Shown: piece after piece, positions 1 through 9,354 of the stretch
How positions within the stretch are numbered: the stretch's first letter is position 1
Layout: each line of letters opens with the position of its first letter
Source of the DNA: Nothopassalora personata
Taxonomy: Eukaryota > Ascomycota > Dothideomycetes > Mycosphaerellales > Mycosphaerellaceae
Assembly (NCBI GenBank): GCA_033816765.1
Contig: CM066297.1
Span: 2,040,573-2,104,572 of the forward strand
Length of the DNA: 64,000 bases
Reading direction: 5' to 3'
Notes under the pieces: model-generated
What the model saw: the letters and a program-made list of their open reading frames with translations, nothing else
Told to the model about the DNA's origin: nothing
Databases searched by the model: none
Position numbers and translations under genes: made by a program

Positions 1-107
1 GTCCAGTTTCGCTGCACGTGCTTTCGCGATACAGACTTTCATCGAGTTCCATCACGATCATCAATCCATTGCGCCCATCCACCTCCACCATCGAATACGC
101 CTTCACC

Positions 108-522
108 ATGGTCTTAATCTTCGGCAGCAACTTCCCAGAACTCACGCTCGTCTCCCGCTCTCTCCAAAGCTTCTACGGCATCGGCCCAAAAGTATGCTCG
201 CAACTCATGGCCAGATTTCACATTCACAAGACCGCTCGCGTTGGAGCATTGAAAGAAACACAAATCGATAACCTGGCGGAAGAGCTATCAACAATGGTGT
301 TGGAGAACGAACTGCGGCGGCAGTTGGTGGATAACATCACGAGATTGCGGGATATGGGTGCTTACAGGGGAAAACGGCATGCCATGAGTCTGCCTGTGAG
401 GGGACAGAAGACGAGGACTCAGGTAGGTTGCAATTTTGCGGAGATAGTGAACTGGTGACTAACAGGATGATGTGCAGATCATGACGGCGAAGAGGTTGAA
501 TAGGGCGGAGAGGAGAGGATAA
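108..522 (+). CDS. SWS2: Mitochondrial ribosomal protein uS13m (Sws2-like)
   Basis: Small-subunit mitoribosomal protein of the uS13 family, which binds the head of the small subunit next to the P-site tRNA. The start at 108 gives MVLIFGSNFPE, typical of fungal mitochondrial S13. It is followed by the helix-hairpin region YGIGPKVCSQLMARF and the RDMGAYRGKRHAMSLPVRGQ signature that S13 proteins share. Exon 1 is 108-422. A 55-nt intron (423-477) has GTAGGT at its 5' end, a GACTAAC branch point and a TGCAG acceptor. Exon 2 (478-522) adds the basic tail IMTAKRLNRAERRG and a stop, for 119 aa in total, the normal length for this family. Reading straight through the intron gives an unrelated tail, so splicing is needed. 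An in-frame ATG at 18 would add 30 unusual residues and is less likely. Confidence 0.92.
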
Positions 523-1421
523 ATCCTACTGCTGTGAATCATCTCAACGGCGCAGAGAAGGCTCCACGGGGAAGACGCATGACACAGAACGCAAGCTGAA
601 GCTGGCCATGATGCCGGTCGCGATGAAGACAGTCATCGAAGACCGCGGCAATCGACTGTTGCGATTGCATGGGTGACACAACGATTGCCTGAATGGCCAG
701 CACCTCGCATAAGAGCATAGTGGCCCATTGGTGTGGACATTATGCAGGATGTTTTATTAGCAACATTGTCTCGCGCTCCTGCACAGGCGATTGCAAAGGC
801 CACAAAGCACGCGGCGGGCGATGAGCTGACCGCAAGGCTCCATGTACAGATAGACTTTTGACGATGGGGAACGAGAGCATGCACAGCTATAGGTACAGCC
901 GAAAGTAACACTTCGATTAAGGTCCCTTTGCAGGGGCATTTGAGTCCGTCATGGAACGACGGAAGACAAGCAGCCAGCAGCAGCTGAGTGCAGGGGCATT
1001 TGATTCCGTTGTGGAACGACGGAAGACAAGCAGCCAGCATCATCTCAGCTGCTGCTCGAACCTGGTAAGATTACGATTGGGAGCGAAAATCGTAGTCCTC
1101 CTCGCCTCCGAAAAGTTGTGGCGTGATATCTGTGCGGATGGCTTGCAGCTATCGTGCTTGGCAACAGGGCGGCATCGAAGCTCGAACTTGCGACACCACC
1201 ACTCTGTATTACGCTGCCAGGCCATGACAGCCCGGGGCAGGCGGACCGATACCATTGATAAGCGAAGTTGCTGCTTGATGCTGTGGTCCAAGTTTGAATA
1301 GCAACCTTCCGGCACGGGCACGCATGGACATGTAAAGCGATCGCCGGAGCCCACGAGCAGAAGTTTACCCACCCATCCATATCTTGACTTCTGTAAACCA
1401 GATACTACAGGCTGTTCTCTC
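523..1421. other. Intergenic spacer with a tandem repeat
   Basis: No supported gene lies between the uS13m gene and the HET gene. ORFs on both strands here overlap each other and show no recognisable domain. The one structured element is a two-copy 60-bp tandem repeat at 929-1048, listed separately. Confidence 0.6.
929..1048. repeat. Two-copy 60-bp tandem direct repeat
   Basis: Two adjacent 60-bp units (929-988 and 989-1048) begin TGCAGGGGCATTTGA and contain GGAACGACGGAAGACAAGCA. They differ at only a handful of positions. The period is a multiple of three, so overlapping ORFs on either strand carry a 20-residue peptide repeat; that does not by itself show coding. Confidence 0.9.
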
Positions 1422-3266
1422 ATGGCGACTTATCAAGATGAGTGGGCGAACATGTCCGGCTCGGAACCACCATATGTCAGCTTGGCGGCTGGCTACAATA
1501 TTCGTCTTGTGCAGTTGCTGCCTGGCAACGATGAAGATGTGTGCATACGGCTCTGGATTCACGGACTTGGCCATGCTCCTCCGTATGAAGCCATATCCTA
1601 CGTATGGGGAAATCCCGATGACACAGTTCTCATCAAATGCAACGGCAAGCAACTTCCAATCACAAGGAACCTTGACGCTGCTCTACGTCGCATGAGAAAT
1701 CAAGACAGGTCCCGGATGCTTTGGGCCGATGCGATTTGTATTGACCAAGATCCCAAACCCGAGAATAAGGAGAAGGCTCACCACGTCAGTTTTATGGACA
1801 AGGTCTACCGCCGCGCTGATAGAGTCTTGGTCCACATGCCAACAGGTGCCAATACAAGGACTCATGAGGTAAGTATGCTTATCACAGAGCACAATGACCG
1901 CATAGAAGGCCGGCGCTTGCAAGACATGCCTCCTATCGCCGACGATGATCCCATCCTACAAGATGAGCGCTGGTCGTCGATTCGGGATCTATTGAAGTCA
2001 GAATGGTTCAGGCGCACCTGGGTACTCCAGGAGACTGGCGTTGCTCGAGATCCTGTCGTCCTGTACGGCAACCAGGAGTTCAGCTATCGTGACCTCATGC
2101 GGCTTCTCCGCTGGATCACAAAGTGTGCCCCACAACTACTTGGTCGTTACAGCATCTCATATACTTCCATCCACACAGAGTGGGAGAATTGGACTGGAGA
2201 CTGGAGAACCATGCAGGACTACACATACTCCGCCATTGACTTGCTTAGTCATGCAAAGGGTCTTGGCTGCACAGAGCCGAGAGATCGGATCTATGCATTC
2301 CTAGGCCACCCTCTCCTGCGAAGTGAAGACGACAAACCCATACTCTTACCCAATTACGAGAAGGACTACACGGTTCTTGATCTTTACACGGACTTCACTA
2401 GGACTCTACTCAGCACAGAGACTGGTATCAAAGCGCTTTCGGCAGTCGAGCACGATCAGAACTCTATCAGCGAGGACAATGTTCCGTCGTGGACAATTCG
2501 ATGGACAATGGATATCATATGGAACTCCATGGGCTACTACGAGCCATTCTACTACCGTGTATCTGGTCAAAACGAAATCGGGTCAAGCATGAGAATTGAA
2601 GAGGACAAATTGGGGGTCGAAGGAGTCCTCGTTGACACAGTTGAAAGCGTCTTCACGTTCTCTGAGCTTGAAATTGATTGGCCAAGTGTTCCCGCAGCGC
2701 AAGCATTGACTTCTAATAACAAACTTACAGCGCTACTTATGCGCGTTGCCAAGGCTGCTCTTGCAGACGAGCGCCAGTCGACCATGTACGATGGCGATGC
2801 ACGCTGGGATGCTCTCAGTCTGAGTCTGTGCACCGGCCTGAGGAATTACGAACGTGCCGAGGACGAGTTGCTGCAGCATCAAGCAAACTTCGCCGCATTC
2901 TGGCAGCTTCTCACCTCGATATATGAGGAGCGTGGGATCGATCTGGATCTGCTAAATCTGCCTAAGGACATCCAGCCTCCTTCAATGCAAGGCGGGAGTG
3001 CTGATCGCTTCTACGACGACATGCTCTTAGCGTGCAAAGGCCGCAGCTTCTTCATCACCAAGCAAGGATACTTCGGCCTTGGTCCGTTGATCATGAAGCC
3101 GCAGGATCAGTGCTTTGTGCTTAAAGGTGCCAGAGTACCGTTCGTCTTGCGCACCACTTCAGAAGGTGCTCAAAGACTAGTCGGAGAATGCTATGTCCAC
3201 GGTATCATGAATGGGGGCTTCGTCGACCGGGCCGGTGTGTTGTGGCAGGATCTGACCATCACTTGA
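1422..3266 (+). CDS. Heterokaryon incompatibility (HET) domain protein
   Basis: A single-exon ORF of 614 aa. The N-terminal HET domain is unmistakable: PPYEAISYVWG at residues 53-63 and MLWADAICIDQ at 99-109, followed by the MDKVYRRADRVLVHM segment. HET domains are fungal, distantly TIR-like modules, and some trigger programmed cell death when non-self partners meet. Most family members have no known partner, and none is evident here. The rest of the protein (about 160-614) is the usual poorly conserved HET C-terminal region with no second domain that I recognise (no NACHT, WD40 or ankyrin repeats). A GTAAGT at 1868 is followed by an AG only 19 nt later and is read through, so I treat the gene as intronless. 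The neighbours (ribosomal protein, amylase) give no functional hint. Confidence 0.9.
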   Translation: MATYQDEWANMSGSEPPYVSLAAGYNIRLVQLLPGNDEDVCIRLWIHGLGHAPPYEAISYVWGNPDDTVLIKCNGKQLPITRNLDAALRRMRNQDRSRMLWADAICIDQDPKPENKEKAHHVSFMDKVYRRADRVLVHMPTGANTRTHEVSMLITEHNDRIEGRRLQDMPPIADDDPILQDERWSSIRDLLKSEWFRRTWVLQETGVARDPVVLYGNQEFSYRDLMRLLRWITKCAPQLLGRYSISYTSIHTEWENWTGDWRTMQDYTYSAIDLLSHAKGLGCTEPRDRIYAFLGHPLLRSEDDKPILLPNYEKDYTVLDLYTDFTRTLLSTETGIKALSAVEHDQNSISEDNVPSWTIRWTMDIIWNSMGYYEPFYYRVSGQNEIGSSMRIEEDKLGVEGVLVDTVESVFTFSELEIDWPSVPAAQALTSNNKLTALLMRVAKAALADERQSTMYDGDARWDALSLSLCTGLRNYERAEDELLQHQANFAAFWQLLTSIYEERGIDLDLLNLPKDIQPPSMQGGSADRFYDDMLLACKGRSFFITKQGYFGLGPLIMKPQDQCFVLKGARVPFVLRTTSEGAQRLVGECYVHGIMNGGFVDRAGVLWQDLTIT

Positions 3267-4027
3267 GCGGTGCCGATGCGCTCGTATCACCAGACTTTGG
3301 CAGCACCATGTGTGACAGCCCCACGACGGGATAGTTGCATCATAGGTAGCCTTGCATGGTATCCGGCTTCGCGATCAGAAGGCCGTTTGCGTGCTGAAGA
3401 AGTTCGGGCTCATAGCCTCTTCCATGGTCATGCCGAGACTGAGCTCGAGGTATTTGTCAACTCCTCAAACTGCCTGAACGCCTGCATCATGTTTCATATA
3501 CTCAAGGCTGCGAACGATCATGCGGGTTAAGACGCCTTATGACGCGTCTCCACACCTGGCAGGATGACATAGGCTTCTTTTGGCTGAATTGCCGGTCCCG
3601 TTCGGTATGCCGATCTCCTCTGCTGACCCATCAACCTGGGAGATACCGCGCCCTTGGGCTGGTGGCGTCCAGCCCATGCAGGTGTCAGTGTTTCGGTAGC
3701 CTTGGCCCGCTTCTGGGCCCACAAAGATGGATTCCAGTGATAAGCTCGGCATCCCTTCCATCATGCTGCTTCAAGAATGTGGCTTTGTTGACGTGAGTCC
3801 ATTGTTTGGCTCGAGTCAGGCAGTCATGCGTCTAGACCTCCATCGCACTTCGGGCCCGGTGAAGAAAACAAAGAATGGACGGCCACCCTTCAAGCAGTCT
3901 GGATAGGATACGGAAAGTCGTAACGCAGTGCGTGTGGATTCATCCCACGTCATGAAATAATGAAAGGAAAAGTTACAGCATACTTAGACGAAGGCAGAGC
4001 TCGAGTAGGCTCTGGCAAGTCGTCAGC
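3267..4027. other. Intergenic spacer, amylase promoter side
   Basis: About 760 bp between the HET stop and the amylase start. Only short overlapping ORFs of up to 86 aa on both strands, none with a recognisable domain or signal peptide. It presumably holds the HET terminator and the amylase promoter. Confidence 0.5.
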
Positions 4028-5980
4028 ATGTGGTCGTTAACAGCTATAGCGTTGCTCTTTGGAGCTGTATCAGCCCTATCGTCGGCTGAGTGGCGATCGC
4101 AGTCTATCTACCAGGTCGTCACAGATCGATTTGCGAGGTCGGATGGCTCGACATCAGCGCCTTGCAATTGGGGCAGCTACTGCGGCGGGAGTTGGCAGGG
4201 AATAATCAGCAAGCTCGATTACATACAAGGCATGGGCTTCACCGCGGTCTGGATATCACCTGTGGTCAAGAACATCGCAGCCACTCCCTACGGCGATCCA
4301 TATCATGGCTACTGGGCATCCGATCTCTACTCCTTGAACCCGGCTTTCGGCACAGAAGATGATCTTAGAGCCCTGTCATCAGCACTGCATGCAAGAGGGA
4401 TGCATCTCATGGTGGATGTAGTAGCGAACCACATGGCATTCAATGGAGCACCAGAGAGAATCGATTACAGCACCATCGTACCCTTCACTAGCCAGTCCCA
4501 TTACCATCCCTATTGCGCCATTGACTGGAGCAACAAGACTAGTGTCCAAGAATGCTGGGCAGGAGATAAGATTGTCTCGCTTCCAGATCTTAGAACCGAG
4601 GATCAGGCAGTACAGAGCACCCTTGATGCTTGGATCAAGCAACTGGTTTCCAACTACAGCATTGATGGGCTGCGACTCGACAGCGCGATTTCTGTCAACC
4701 CAAGCTTCTGGCCTACCTTCGTGGCATCGTCTGGTGTCTATGCTGTGGGAGAAGTGCTCGATGGCAATCCGACCACGATGTGCGCATGGCAGAGCTACAT
4801 GCCAGGGACCCTAAACTACGCCGCGTACTATTGGATCGTACGAGCTTTCAGGTCCACTTCGTCGACTATGAGCGAGCTCGCGAACAACATCCAATGGCAG
4901 AACTCGACATGTAAGGACACCACTCTCCTGGGGAACTTCATCGAGAACCACGACAACCCGCGCTTCCCCTCCCTCACGAAAGATCCTGCCTTAATCATCA
5001 ACGCGATAGCATTCGCGATGCTCAACGATGGCATCCCGATCATCTACTATGGCCAAGAGCAGGGCTTCAGCGGAGCCACGGACCCTTACAACCGCGAGCC
5101 ACTCTGGCCATCAAATTACAACACAGGCACTTCGCAGTACACCTACGTCAAAAGTCTGAACGCCGCTCGGCACCTCGCGCAGGCCAAGGACATCGGATAC
5201 GCCACCTCAAAATCAAGCGTAGTATACTCCGACACGAAGACGCTCGCTACCCTTAAAGGCAGCATCAAAGGCGCAGGCCTACTATCGATCTTCACGAACC
5301 TCGGAGCAACCGCAGCCAGCACAAGCATCACCATCAAAGGCGGCTCAACCGGCTTCGCCGCAAACACCCAGTTCACCGACCTCCTCAGCTGCAAAGTCTT
5401 CACAACCGATGGAAACGGAGACCTCGCCATCACGATTTCCAGCGGCTTGCCACGTATCCTCTTCCGCACGAGCGCCCTAGCAGGCAGCGATCCTTGCGTC
5501 AGCTCCAATGTAAGACCTACAATCAGTGTCGCGCCAATCGCATCAAGGACGAGTACAAGTCAACTTACCCCATCCACAGCCTCGTCGGTTCCGACAGTCA
5601 GCAGTTCGACAACCACATCCCCACCTAAGACTTCCGCAGCGTTATCAGCGGGCTCGACGCCAACCTGCAACATTGCCGTCAACTTCAATGCAAACGTGCC
5701 CTCTTGGGCTCTTACAGTGAAGGTTGTTGGCTCGATCCCACAGCTTGGAGGCTGGAGTCCGCAGCAAGGCGTGACTTTGACATCTTCGGGCTCGACGACT
5801 TCTGGCGCTGTGAGGAGTGCGATTGTGAATGTCCCGGCGGGGACGACGTTTCAGTACAAATTTGTTAGTGTGGGGAGTGATGGATATGTCACTTGGGAGA
5901 AGGATCCTGATAGGAGGTATGCTGTGACGAGTGATTGTGGGAGGAGCACGGCGGTTGTGAGTGGGAATTGGCAGACTTAA
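4028..5980 (+). CDS. Secreted alpha-amylase (GH13) with C-terminal CBM20
   Basis: Endo-acting alpha-1,4-glucan hydrolase that degrades extracellular starch. Residues 1-17 form a signal peptide (LTAIALLFGAVSALS). The GH13 barrel carries all conserved regions: DVVANHM (130-136), GLRLDSA with nucleophile Asp218, GEVLDG with acid/base Glu242, and ENHDNPRF with Asp309. A Ser/Thr/Pro-rich linker (about 495-540) leads to a starch-binding CBM20 domain (about 545-650) with the typical QLGGWSP and TFQYKF motifs and a terminal GNW. The length of 650 aa fits a fungal amylase with an attached CBM20. The whole gene is one exon, whereas the familiar Aspergillus TAKA-type amylase genes contain several introns. 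No neighbouring amyR-type regulator or glucosidase gene is present. Confidence 0.95.
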   Translation: MWSLTAIALLFGAVSALSSAEWRSQSIYQVVTDRFARSDGSTSAPCNWGSYCGGSWQGIISKLDYIQGMGFTAVWISPVVKNIAATPYGDPYHGYWASDLYSLNPAFGTEDDLRALSSALHARGMHLMVDVVANHMAFNGAPERIDYSTIVPFTSQSHYHPYCAIDWSNKTSVQECWAGDKIVSLPDLRTEDQAVQSTLDAWIKQLVSNYSIDGLRLDSAISVNPSFWPTFVASSGVYAVGEVLDGNPTTMCAWQSYMPGTLNYAAYYWIVRAFRSTSSTMSELANNIQWQNSTCKDTTLLGNFIENHDNPRFPSLTKDPALIINAIAFAMLNDGIPIIYYGQEQGFSGATDPYNREPLWPSNYNTGTSQYTYVKSLNAARHLAQAKDIGYATSKSSVVYSDTKTLATLKGSIKGAGLLSIFTNLGATAASTSITIKGGSTGFAANTQFTDLLSCKVFTTDGNGDLAITISSGLPRILFRTSALAGSDPCVSSNVRPTISVAPIASRTSTSQLTPSTASSVPTVSSSTTTSPPKTSAALSAGSTPTCNIAVNFNANVPSWALTVKVVGSIPQLGGWSPQQGVTLTSSGSTTSGAVRSAIVNVPAGTTFQYKFVSVGSDGYVTWEKDPDRRYAVTSDCGRSTAVVSGNWQT

Positions 5981-6397
5981 GGTGTGGTAATGGAGAGATG
6001 AGAAGGTTGGAGGTGGAGCGGTGATGTTTGTATATAATATGTATAGGACTTGTTCATAATGATTTTGACGATTGAGGGGAAGTAGACGAGGACTCGAACA
6101 TGTTATTCCGATACGCTTCGACGAGTGCTCTACCTCCAGTGAGATGGTGAAAGTGGAGCTATGTTGTGGAGAAACGATTCTCGGGCTTTCTTCATGACGT
6201 TGATCCTCCGCTTCAATGGTGACATCCAAGTCGTGATTGTTAATCATAGGCAGTACGTTTGTATACGGAGTCCCTTCCGATAGCATAATCCGACAACAGT
6301 CTCTCGCCACCTTAGCCCGTCTGTTCATAAGTATCAATCATTCGATACCTCACGCTCTTCTTTCTCTGCAAATCTCAAACACCAGACATACGCAACA
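5981..6397. other. Intergenic spacer, amylase to SDR
   Basis: About 420 bp with no coding candidate. It contains the AT-rich stretch TATATAATATGTATAGG near 6031-6047, possibly part of the amylase 3' end, and the promoter of the next gene. Confidence 0.5.
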
Positions 6398-7435
6398 ATG
6401 GCCTCCAAAATCTTCATCACGGGCGTGACGGGCTACATCGGCGGCGACGCCCTGTACGCCTTAAACAAAGCCCACCCAGACTATGAGTACTCCGCTCTAA
6501 TCCGTTCTGAAGCAAAAGCCGCTGCGGTCAAGAAGGCTTACCCCAACTTGCGAGTGGTCATTGGCGGCCTCGACGATTCCCAAATCATCCGCGACGAAGC
6601 TGCCAAAGCCGACATAGTCCTCCACACCGCCGACGCATCCGACCACGAAGGCGCCGCGAAGGCAATCGCAGAGGGCTTGGCCACTGGCCACTCAGCAGAA
6701 CGACCAGGCTTCTGGCTTCACACTGGTGGAACGGGAATATTAACGTATTTCGATACCAGAGATGAGAAGCTAGGAGCATGGAGTGAGAAAGAGTTCAATG
6801 ATTGGAGCGGGGTTGAGGAGTTGACGTCGCTACCCGACGAGGCTTTCCATCGAAACGTCGATAAGATCGTATTGGAAGCGGGGACGAAGAACGCAGCAGC
6901 TGTCAAGACGGCTCTGGTGGCGCCGCCGACGATTTTTGGGAGAGGAAGGGGTCCGGTTAGCTCCAGGAGCAGGCAGGCTTATGAACTTGCCAAGCTGGTG
7001 CTGCAGAAGGGGTATGCACCCATCATTGGTGAAGGCAAAGCGAGATGGAACCAAGTCCACGTCCACGACCTGTCTGACCTCTGGGTTCTGCTTGTCGACG
7101 CTGCAGTGAGCAAGAGACTGGACCAGGAGATGTGGGGTGCTAAGGGGTACTATCTCGCTGTCAACGGAGAGTTTGTTTGGGGTGAAATTTCGAGGCAAAT
7201 TGCGAGGACTGCGGCAGAGAAGGGGTATATCTCGAAGGACTGGAAGGACCAGCCGTTGAGTAAGGATGAAGCCTTTGAGGTTGCGGACTTTCAGGCTGTG
7301 AGTTGGGGTCTTAACTCGAGGGGGAAGGGGGAGAGGGCCGCGAAGCTGCTGGGGTGGAAACCGCGTAGGCCTAGTTTGGAGGAGACGATTCCGGAGATTG
7401 TGGATGATGAGAAGGAGAGGTTGGGGAAGCAGTAG
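6398..7435 (+). CDS. Extended short-chain dehydrogenase / NAD(P)-dependent epimerase-like protein
   Basis: A single-exon protein of 345 aa with a Rossmann fold. The dinucleotide-binding motif TGVTGYIG is at residues 8-15, right after a beta strand (KIFI). The following DIVLHTADASDH segment and the HTGGTGIL strand match fungal extended or atypical SDR proteins annotated as nucleoside-diphosphate-sugar epimerase-like. The canonical YxxxK catalytic pair is not obvious, so this may be an atypical SDR that binds the nucleotide without classical epimerase activity. The substrate is unknown. The start is supported by CAACAATGG and by the immediate onset of the first strand. No biosynthetic cluster surrounds it. 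Confidence 0.85.
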   Translation: MASKIFITGVTGYIGGDALYALNKAHPDYEYSALIRSEAKAAAVKKAYPNLRVVIGGLDDSQIIRDEAAKADIVLHTADASDHEGAAKAIAEGLATGHSAERPGFWLHTGGTGILTYFDTRDEKLGAWSEKEFNDWSGVEELTSLPDEAFHRNVDKIVLEAGTKNAAAVKTALVAPPTIFGRGRGPVSSRSRQAYELAKLVLQKGYAPIIGEGKARWNQVHVHDLSDLWVLLVDAAVSKRLDQEMWGAKGYYLAVNGEFVWGEISRQIARTAAEKGYISKDWKDQPLSKDEAFEVADFQAVSWGLNSRGKGERAAKLLGWKPRRPSLEETIPEIVDDEKERLGKQ

Positions 7436-7656
7436 AGTATGGTTAGCTGCTGTATTATGAACTCGAAATGCCACTAATTGTGGCGATGAGTATTTCCATT
7501 GTAGAATCACGACTCCTTCGTGCTCCGGGTGTCTTATAAGGTTGACCCTAAGATAAGATAAGCAGAATCCTTGCAGGGATCGCTCCAGCTCGAAAAAGTC
7601 GAGACGGATCCGCCTGGGAGGATCTGTTCAGAACAAATTGACATAGACACGATACC

Positions 7657-9195
7657 ATGGCGACCGCTGTCCCACCGCCATCGAAGCGTCAGAAGACTGC
7701 AGCCGCAGCACGCGCGCGAGAAGCTCTTACACCACCTCCAGAGATACCCCAAGGAATCCAGCGCATCCAGTTTCGAGATGCAGAGAGCGGCGATGCACAA
7801 GGTCCGGCTGTGGCGGTCTCACTGAGCGATCTCTCACCCGCAAAACTCTCGTTGTTACTCAACAGCCTGCTCGGGAAGACAGACCCAAGCGATCGACTTC
7901 CTTACCGATTCTACGACCCATTCGAAGGCAGCGGCGAGTTCGACCAAAAAGAGATCATCGCAAGGTATCTGGATGGAAGGAGTAACACAGAAGGCACGTT
8001 AGACGTGCCCTGTCGAGCAGAGGCAGTGTTCAAAGTCAAGCCAGTCACAAGGTGTTCGGCAAGCATAAGTGGGCACGGAGAGAGCATCCTTGCGACCTCA
8101 TTTTCGCCAGGGACGAGTTCAAGATTGGCGACTGGTAGCGGAGATAAAACGGCCAGGATATGGGATTGCGACACGGGAACGCCGCAGCATACGTTGAAGG
8201 GTCATACAGGTTGGGTGCTGGCAGTAGCGTGGAGTCCTGATGAGGGCATATTGGCAACTGGTGGCATGGACAATACGGTGAGACTGTGGGATCCTGTCAA
8301 AGGCACGCCACTGGGTGGTCCATTGAAAGGCCATACCAAGTGGATCACGAGCATATCGTGGGAGCCGTACCACTCGAGAGAACAAGGTCGACCTCGACTG
8401 GCGAGCGCATCGAAGGACGCGACGGTGCGGATATGGGATGCAGTCTCTGGCCATACAGACATGGCATTGACAGGGCACAAAGACTGTGTGACTTGCGTGA
8501 AGTGGGGAGGAGCTGGCTACATCTACACAGCCTCACGAGATCGAACAGTGAAGGTCTGGGATGCGGTGAAAGGCACACTGGTGCACAATCTTAACGCTCA
8601 TGCACATTGGGTGAATCACCTGGCATTGTCAACGGACTTCGTGCTGCGAACTGGCTACTTCGATCACAAAGGACGGAAAGAGGCACCGGAGACGGTCGAG
8701 GAGAAGAGGAAGAAAGCGAAGCAACGATACGACATTGCCCTGACCACGTCCGGAGGGACAGAACGACTTGTCAGCGCATCGGATGATATGACCATGTACC
8801 TGTGGGAACCCTCGAAGAGCACAAAACCCATCCATCGCATGGTTGGGCACCAGAAACAGATCAACCACGTTACATTCAGCGGGGATGGTGTGCTGATTGC
8901 AAGCGCGGGTTTCGACAATCATGTGAAGTTGTGGCAAGCGAAGGATGGCAAGTTTCTGAACACATTGAGAGGACATGTTGGACCTGTCTACCAGTGCGCA
9001 TTCTCGCCTGATAGCAGGTTGTTGGTGAGTGGCAGCAAGGATACGACGCTCAAGGCTTGGGATGTGAGGACAGGGAAGCTGGCTGAGAATTTGCCGGGAC
9101 ATCAAGACGAGGTGTTTGCGGTGGATTGGGCGCCGGATGGGGATCGGGTGGGCAGCGGTGGTCAGGACAAAGCAGTGAGGATTTGGAGGAACTAG
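7657..9195 (+). CDS. RSA4: Ribosome assembly protein Rsa4 / Notchless (NLE + WD40)
   Basis: Nuclear 60S assembly factor. In yeast, Rsa4 is pulled from pre-60S particles by the AAA+ ATPase Rea1/midasin, which grips its N-terminal ubiquitin-like MIDO/NLE domain. Here residues 1-30 are basic (PSKRQKTAAAARAR, a probable nuclear signal). The NLE domain follows at about 36-105 (IQRIQFRDAE to LPYRFYDPFEGSGEF). An eight-bladed WD40 propeller fills about 125-512, with repeats ending in VRLWDP, VRIWDA, VKVWDA, MYLWEP, VKLWQA, LKAWDV and VRIWRN. The length of 512 aa matches yeast Rsa4 (about 515). The gene is intronless, and MSH4 starts closely downstream on the same strand. Confidence 0.95.
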   Translation: MATAVPPPSKRQKTAAAARAREALTPPPEIPQGIQRIQFRDAESGDAQGPAVAVSLSDLSPAKLSLLLNSLLGKTDPSDRLPYRFYDPFEGSGEFDQKEIIARYLDGRSNTEGTLDVPCRAEAVFKVKPVTRCSASISGHGESILATSFSPGTSSRLATGSGDKTARIWDCDTGTPQHTLKGHTGWVLAVAWSPDEGILATGGMDNTVRLWDPVKGTPLGGPLKGHTKWITSISWEPYHSREQGRPRLASASKDATVRIWDAVSGHTDMALTGHKDCVTCVKWGGAGYIYTASRDRTVKVWDAVKGTLVHNLNAHAHWVNHLALSTDFVLRTGYFDHKGRKEAPETVEEKRKKAKQRYDIALTTSGGTERLVSASDDMTMYLWEPSKSTKPIHRMVGHQKQINHVTFSGDGVLIASAGFDNHVKLWQAKDGKFLNTLRGHVGPVYQCAFSPDSRLLVSGSKDTTLKAWDVRTGKLAENLPGHQDEVFAVDWAPDGDRVGSGGQDKAVRIWRN

Positions 9196-9354
9196 AGCAT
9201 CGAAACAGCCGTGCCTTCCACTTCCGAATCACGACTCCTGTCAAGGAAGGCACGATGATGGCGCGTCATGGAGCGTGCAGCCGGCTGCCTGGAACTTGTT
9301 CTGACTTCACTTGTACTGCTGACATCTCACCGCCACCGTGCGACAACAGCAGCG

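Noticed and set aside
1867..1886. GTAAGT...CACAG mini-intron in the HET gene
   Set aside because: Only about 19 nt, too short to splice, and the frame reads through with normal coding.
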